Shown here in pieces: positions 61,501-64,000 of a stretch of 64,000 bases of DNA. Each line of letters begins with the position of its first letter. Within the stretch, counting starts at the first letter, position 1. The stretch is from Bradyrhizobium sp. CCGE-LA001. Its GTDB lineage: Bacteria; Pseudomonadota; Alphaproteobacteria; Rhizobiales; Xanthobacteraceae. The DNA is taken from NCBI RefSeq assembly GCF_000296215.2, contig NZ_CP013949.1, positions 4,147,501 to 4,211,500 of the forward strand, read 5' to 3'. The translations under genes were made by a program, and so were the position numbers. The notes beneath the pieces were generated by a model that saw only the letters and a program-made list of their open reading frames with translations, did not search any database and was not told where the DNA came from.

Positions 61501-61962
61501 ACCGAAGTAGACGAGAACGCCGTCGCCCATGTATTTTGCCACGAACCCGCCGAAGCTGCGGACGGTCTCGGCAACACACTTCTGATAGGCCGTGATGACC
61601 TCGCGCAAATCCTCTGGGTCCATCCGGACCGAGAGCGCCGTCGAGCCGACGAGATCCGAGAACATTACGGTCACTTGGCGACGCTCGGCGGTGTCCTCCT
61701 CTTCGTGGATTGCCAGAGAAACGTCGCATGCTGGCGTGGTTGCGCTCTTTTCCGCGCGCAGAACCGCAATTGCATCTAGAAGCGTGCGGCGGTGCCCAAC
61801 CATGGCGACGCCCAAGTCTTTCAAGTCCTCCGCCGTCAGATTGGGCAGGACCTTCTCACTGATCTCATTTTCGCGGAATGCCGCCTCATATTGTTCGAGG
61901 CCAAGCCTCCGCAGCCAAACTCCGACGTCCATCATGGCGCCCCGGTTCGCCTTGCGCTGCAT
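58573..61962 (-). CDS. SAM-domain/nucleotide cyclase/ATPase/TPR signalling protein
   Basis: 1129 aa in modular order. Residues ~10-70 are a SAM-like domain (VGVWLRRLGLEQYEAAF, LTAEDLKDLGV). A class III cyclase follows (RRQVTVMFSDLVGSTALS with a metal Asp, YMGDGVLVYFGYP). An AAA/NB-ARC-like ATPase has LSGEAGIGKSRLSTAL and LMIVEDAHWGD. The C-terminal half is TPR-like and ends GWFTEGFDTSDLKQAKSLLDE. The start is uncertain (61962 or the ATG-ATG pair at 61935/61932). It may make cAMP or cGMP in response to a bound signal. Confidence 0.88.
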   Translation of the reverse strand: MQRKANRGAMMDVGVWLRRLGLEQYEAAFRENEISEKVLPNLTAEDLKDLGVAMVGHRRTLLDAIAVLRAEKSATTPACDVSLAIHEEEDTAERRQVTVMFSDLVGSTALSVRMDPEDLREVITAYQKCVAETVRSFGGFVAKYMGDGVLVYFGYPQAHEDDAERAVRAGLALIDAVAALPAREPLQMRVGVATGLVVVGDLVGSGEAQERGIVGETPNLAARLQGIAEPNTVVIAEATRKLLGNLFELRDLGPTELKGITGLARAFAVLRASSVESRFDAMHPGGLTALVGREEELELLLRRWAKAKAGEGQVVLLSGEAGIGKSRLSTALMERLTAEPHTRLRYFCSPQHIDSVLYPIIGQFERAAGLVHGDISQAKLDKLDALLAQTSTSRQDAALLAEMLSLPNDGRYPALEFVPEQRRQKTLAALGVQLEALARSSPVLMIVEDAHWGDPTSLEVFGRSVNRIASLRVLLIVTFRPEFDAPWVGQSHVTTLALNRLGHREVETVIECVVGNKLLPAKVRKDIVERTDGIPLFVEEMTKAVLEAGGERGAMQTAAAIPSPALAVPASLYASLMARLDRLGRAKEVAQIGAVIGREFSHVLLAAVLRQSEPELVSALDRLMQAGLLFRNGIPPHATYLFKHALVQDTAYGTLLRNRRHALHARIARALEETFPDIAATQPEVLAHHFTEADLAENAIAYWQAAGQRAAERSAHAECLAHLYKGLALVRRVADPAERARRELALQLVLAPVLIATKSYSAAEVEQAYLHARDLCQQAGDVAQLYAVNWGLWLVYQQRCEFKAARGLLDGLFAVARQSADPALLLQAHHAAWTTLLHLPELTACRTHLEAGWALYRPDAHRGHTFLYGGHDAAVCNRYTAALTLWPLGFPEQALATAREAVRMARGLSHPFSVVLALVFAAMIYHHRREAEPAQEHAETAIAVCAEHGIAPHLAAAGSILRGWAIAARGQAVEGIAEIRGGLAAVEPTGVRIRRPYYLASLAEASAWAGEIEQGLTALVEAARIVEETGERRWEAEICRLTGELTLARRSGDGTEAEGWFRRALDVAGCQSAKCLELRAATSLARIWRDRGKRRESRDLLAPIYGWFTEGFDTSDLKQAKSLLDELAQ

Positions 61963-62196
61963 GATCCCGCAGTTGAGACAGCCTGTCTAGAGCGCCCTCT
62001 TGGAGGACCGGTTTGGGTCATGACCGCACTTCGGAGTGCAGGCTGCCTGCTTCCGATCTACCCCTATGAGCCGACCACCCGGGACGCTGCCTAGACTTCG
62101 CGTTCGGGCCAGAGACGGAAATCGCTGCTGCTTGCGATCGCAGGACACGTTGTTCCCCCTCTTGAACGGCGCGTTGAGATGGTCGACAGTAAGCGT

Positions 62197-62208
62197 GTCA
62201 GGCCTGAC
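62197..62208. promoter_or_regulatory. Perfect 12-bp palindrome in front of the DsbA-fold gene
   Basis: GTCAGGCCTGAC, perfectly symmetric, 15 nt upstream of the GTG at 62224. If an upstream ATG at 62179 is the true start then it lies inside the gene. Possible operator; otherwise chance. Confidence 0.3.
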
Positions 62209-62223
62209 GAGGGGAGATCTAGA

Positions 62224-62835
62224 GTGGCCCCATCGCAGATTGATTTCTGGTTCACTATGGGCAGCACGTATTCCTACTTGAGCGTGTTGAGGCTCTCCGA
62301 TGTTGAGCGATCTACGGGAATTTCCTTCCGTTGGCGCCCGTTTCATCTGCTCATCATCTTGCAAGAAATGAGGCACGTCCCGTTCGCCGATAAGCCAGCT
62401 AAACTGACTTATATGTGGCGGGATATCGGACGCCGCGCCGCGATGTACGGCTATCCAGCCAATCTCCCTGTGCCCTACCCCGCCAAGCAGTCAATAGTCG
62501 CAAATCTCATCGCAACTGTTGGCATGCGCGAAGGTTGGGGGCCGGAATTTGTTTGCGCCGCGTACCGCCGCTGGTTCACGCTAAGACAGGAAACTGGCGA
62601 CGAGCCCAATGTATCGGAGAGTTTACGGGACATTGGGCAAAACCCGGACCGTGTGCTCACGTTGGCTTATGCAGAGACGGCGAAGGCCGAACTTGGGGCG
62701 GAGACGAGCGCAGCGCGAGATCTAGGTATATTCGGATCACCGACGTTCGTCGTGGACGGCGAACTATTTTGGGGCGACGACCGACTGAACGACGCAATTA
62801 GCTGGTGTCGTTCCGGCCGCGTCCGACATGGCTGA
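62224..62835 (+). CDS. DsbA-fold 2-hydroxychromene-2-carboxylate isomerase-like protein
   Basis: 203 aa. The start QIDFWFTMGSTYSYLSVLRL replaces the CxxC of DsbA with Ser, as in kappa-class GST/HCCA isomerases. The cis-Pro motif is FGSPTFVVDGELFWGDDRL, and WRDIGRRAAMYGYP is a conserved helical block. GTG 62224 has GGGGAG upstream and is preferred over ATG 62179, whose extra residues look non-conserved. It could take part in aromatic degradation or glutathione-dependent isomerisation. It stands between two signalling genes. Confidence 0.82.
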   Translation: MAPSQIDFWFTMGSTYSYLSVLRLSDVERSTGISFRWRPFHLLIILQEMRHVPFADKPAKLTYMWRDIGRRAAMYGYPANLPVPYPAKQSIVANLIATVGMREGWGPEFVCAAYRRWFTLRQETGDEPNVSESLRDIGQNPDRVLTLAYAETAKAELGAETSAARDLGIFGSPTFVVDGELFWGDDRLNDAISWCRSGRVRHG

Positions 62836-62839
62836 TTGA

Positions 62840-64000
62840 TCATTGTTGCGGCATTCCTGCCTTGAGCAACCCTTCCCTGTAATTGTTGCGATCATCTTCA
62901 CGTTTGAAGGGACGGATCACTTCCGCAATCGTTTTCTCCGAGTGCTCGCTTGCTAACAGATCACTCAGTGTCCTTCTTGCGGAGTCGATCATGTCGAGGT
63001 GGGCGTAGCTCGCCGCCAGTACGCGGCACGCGGTGTGGAACCAGCGCTGTCCAAGGCTTTGCCTCGCCGTCTCAGCGGCTTCGGCGTAACGTCTGAGCAG
63101 ATACAAGGCCGACGCCCGTTGGGCGAGCCAAGCGAAGATTTGCGGATCATTGGGACTAAGCCGTAGCGCCCGATCGATCGCCGTCAGGGCCTCGCGCGGC
63201 AGGCCGAGAAAATTGCTTGCCACCGCTAACGCAAAATAGCCGAGAGCAAAATTTTCATTCAGCTCAATTGCTCGCCTGGCGAATTTGACTGCGGTTTCGC
63301 AATCGTCGTTATGCGCCAGATTGAGTGCTAAAATATAGCAGGCAGAAGCGCTGCTAGGGTCAAGTGCAAGAGCACTCTTAGCAGCAGAAGCAATTTGAGC
63401 GTTGACTTTATGAGCATTGACATCGCGCCCTGGGCTGAGCCGATAGGCACGAGTGCTGAATAAAGTCCGAGCAATCCCGACGTAGGCGTCGGCAAGCGTG
63501 TGATCTAGCTCAATCGCGAGATTGAAACAGACAATGGCCTTCTGTGCATCCTCCTTGCTAAACTGATGGAAGTGCCACATTCCACGAAAATAGTGGTCTC
63601 TCGCCACCATTTGCTCCGGCGTCTTGCGGCGGGCGCGTTCGATTTCGGCTTTCGAGACCGCCGGCTCTATCGCAGTAGCGACATCTTGCGCCACCTCATC
63701 CTGAATCACAAACCCATCGGTGAGATCACGATCATACCTGTCTGCCCAGATGCTCGTGCCAGTGGTGGTGTCTACCAGCTGCGCCGTCACGCGCACCCGA
63801 CTGCCAGCCCTTCGAACGCTTCCGTCGAGGACGTAATGTACACCCAATTGCCGACCAACATCTCTTATGTCGACTTGGCGGCCCTTGTAGGAAAAGCTTG
63901 AATTGCGAGCAATCACGAAGAACCAGCGCCACTTTGACAATGCCGTGATGATATCTTCGGTGATGCCGTCGGTGAAGTAGTCCTGCTCTAACTCACCACT
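62840..64000 (-). CDS. TolB-like/TPR signalling protein, C-terminal part (partial)
   Basis: The frame is open to the right edge of the window, so the N-terminus is missing; 386 residues are visible. The first part matches a TolB-like N-terminal module used in adenylate-cyclase-linked proteins (YFTDGITEDIITALSKWRW, GRQLGVHYVLDGSVR, DGFVIQDEVAQDVA). TPR-like repeats follow (ADAYVGIART, SALALDPSSASACYILAL, SPNDPQIFAWLAQRA). An effector domain (cyclase or winged helix) would be expected upstream, outside the window. It ends 4 nt past the convergent DsbA-fold stop. Confidence 0.8.
   Translation of the reverse strand, partial: SGELEQDYFTDGITEDIITALSKWRWFFVIARNSSFSYKGRQVDIRDVGRQLGVHYVLDGSVRRAGSRVRVTAQLVDTTTGTSIWADRYDRDLTDGFVIQDEVAQDVATAIEPAVSKAEIERARRKTPEQMVARDHYFRGMWHFHQFSKEDAQKAIVCFNLAIELDHTLADAYVGIARTLFSTRAYRLSPGRDVNAHKVNAQIASAAKSALALDPSSASACYILALNLAHNDDCETAVKFARRAIELNENFALGYFALAVASNFLGLPREALTAIDRALRLSPNDPQIFAWLAQRASALYLLRRYAEAAETARQSLGQRWFHTACRVLAASYAHLDMIDSARRTLSDLLASEHSEKTIAEVIRPFKREDDRNNYREGLLKAGMPQQ

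Noticed and set aside
1..64000. Search by eye for CRISPR arrays, rRNA, integrases and transposases
   Set aside because: No regular spaced repeats, no rRNA sequence and no recombinase motif were seen.

Overview
The window is high-GC alphaproteobacterial chromosome. It is most likely Bradyrhizobium or a close relative. This is an inference from the FixK/FNR-type boxes, the phasin, DUF3141, TRAP and TolB-like families, an H-NS-like protein and many lineage-typical tiny proteins. I see no rRNA, tRNA, CRISPR array, insertion sequence or phage.

Region 1 (1-10.1 kb, mostly minus strand) is housekeeping: the end of a TRAP transporter, then a tight run dacA/dacC-type carboxypeptidase > tmk > holB > metG > tatD-like > MBL hydrolase. 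MetG carries a long lysine/alanine-rich, histone-H1-like N-terminal tail. An epoxide-hydrolase-like gene and rlpA converge after it.

Region 2 (10.1-24.1 kb) is accessory: about ten very small proteins with good start signals, a UPF0114 membrane protein, a phospholipase D-VTT fusion coupled to an EEP-family nuclease/phosphatase, a methyltransferase, a divergent TetR/GST pair with two palindromic sites between, an H-NS-like protein and a frameshifted glycine-rich secreted protein.

Region 3 (24.1-38.5 kb) looks like one low-oxygen carbon-storage and acetate/acyl-phosphate island: phasin, several alpha/beta hydrolases (one two-headed), CoA-transferase, MaoC, then DUF3141 > phosphotransacetylase > acetate kinase > FabI, an AI-2E family permease (frameshifted) and a GNAT protein. 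Four FNR/FixK-type 14-bp boxes sit at its divergent or leading promoters.

Region 4 (38.6-58 kb) is a stress or xenobiotic-metabolism neighbourhood: cupin, OsmC (frameshifted), enoyl-CoA hydratase, epoxide hydrolase, VOC, DJ-1/PfpI, two more alpha/beta hydrolases, a molybdenum hydroxylase with its 2Fe-2S subunit, and an operon with isochorismatase-like, SDR-like and tautomerase genes. In its middle lies a 980-residue regulator with an OmpR-type winged helix, an ATPase and a TPR region. Seven intergenic sites across 43-55.3 kb carry GTTAN repeats phased at exactly 10 bp; six of them point in a consistent orientation relative to a nearby transcription unit. I propose that they are the operators of this regulator. 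This is the main candidate for an undescribed system.

Region 5 (58-64 kb) holds a SAM-cyclase-ATPase-TPR signalling protein whose C-terminal tail resembles that of the regulator, a DsbA-fold isomerase, and the C-terminal part of a TolB-like/TPR protein that leaves the window. Three separate genes (24.0, 37.0 and 40.4 kb) each appear broken by a one-base indel, which may be real decay or sequence error.
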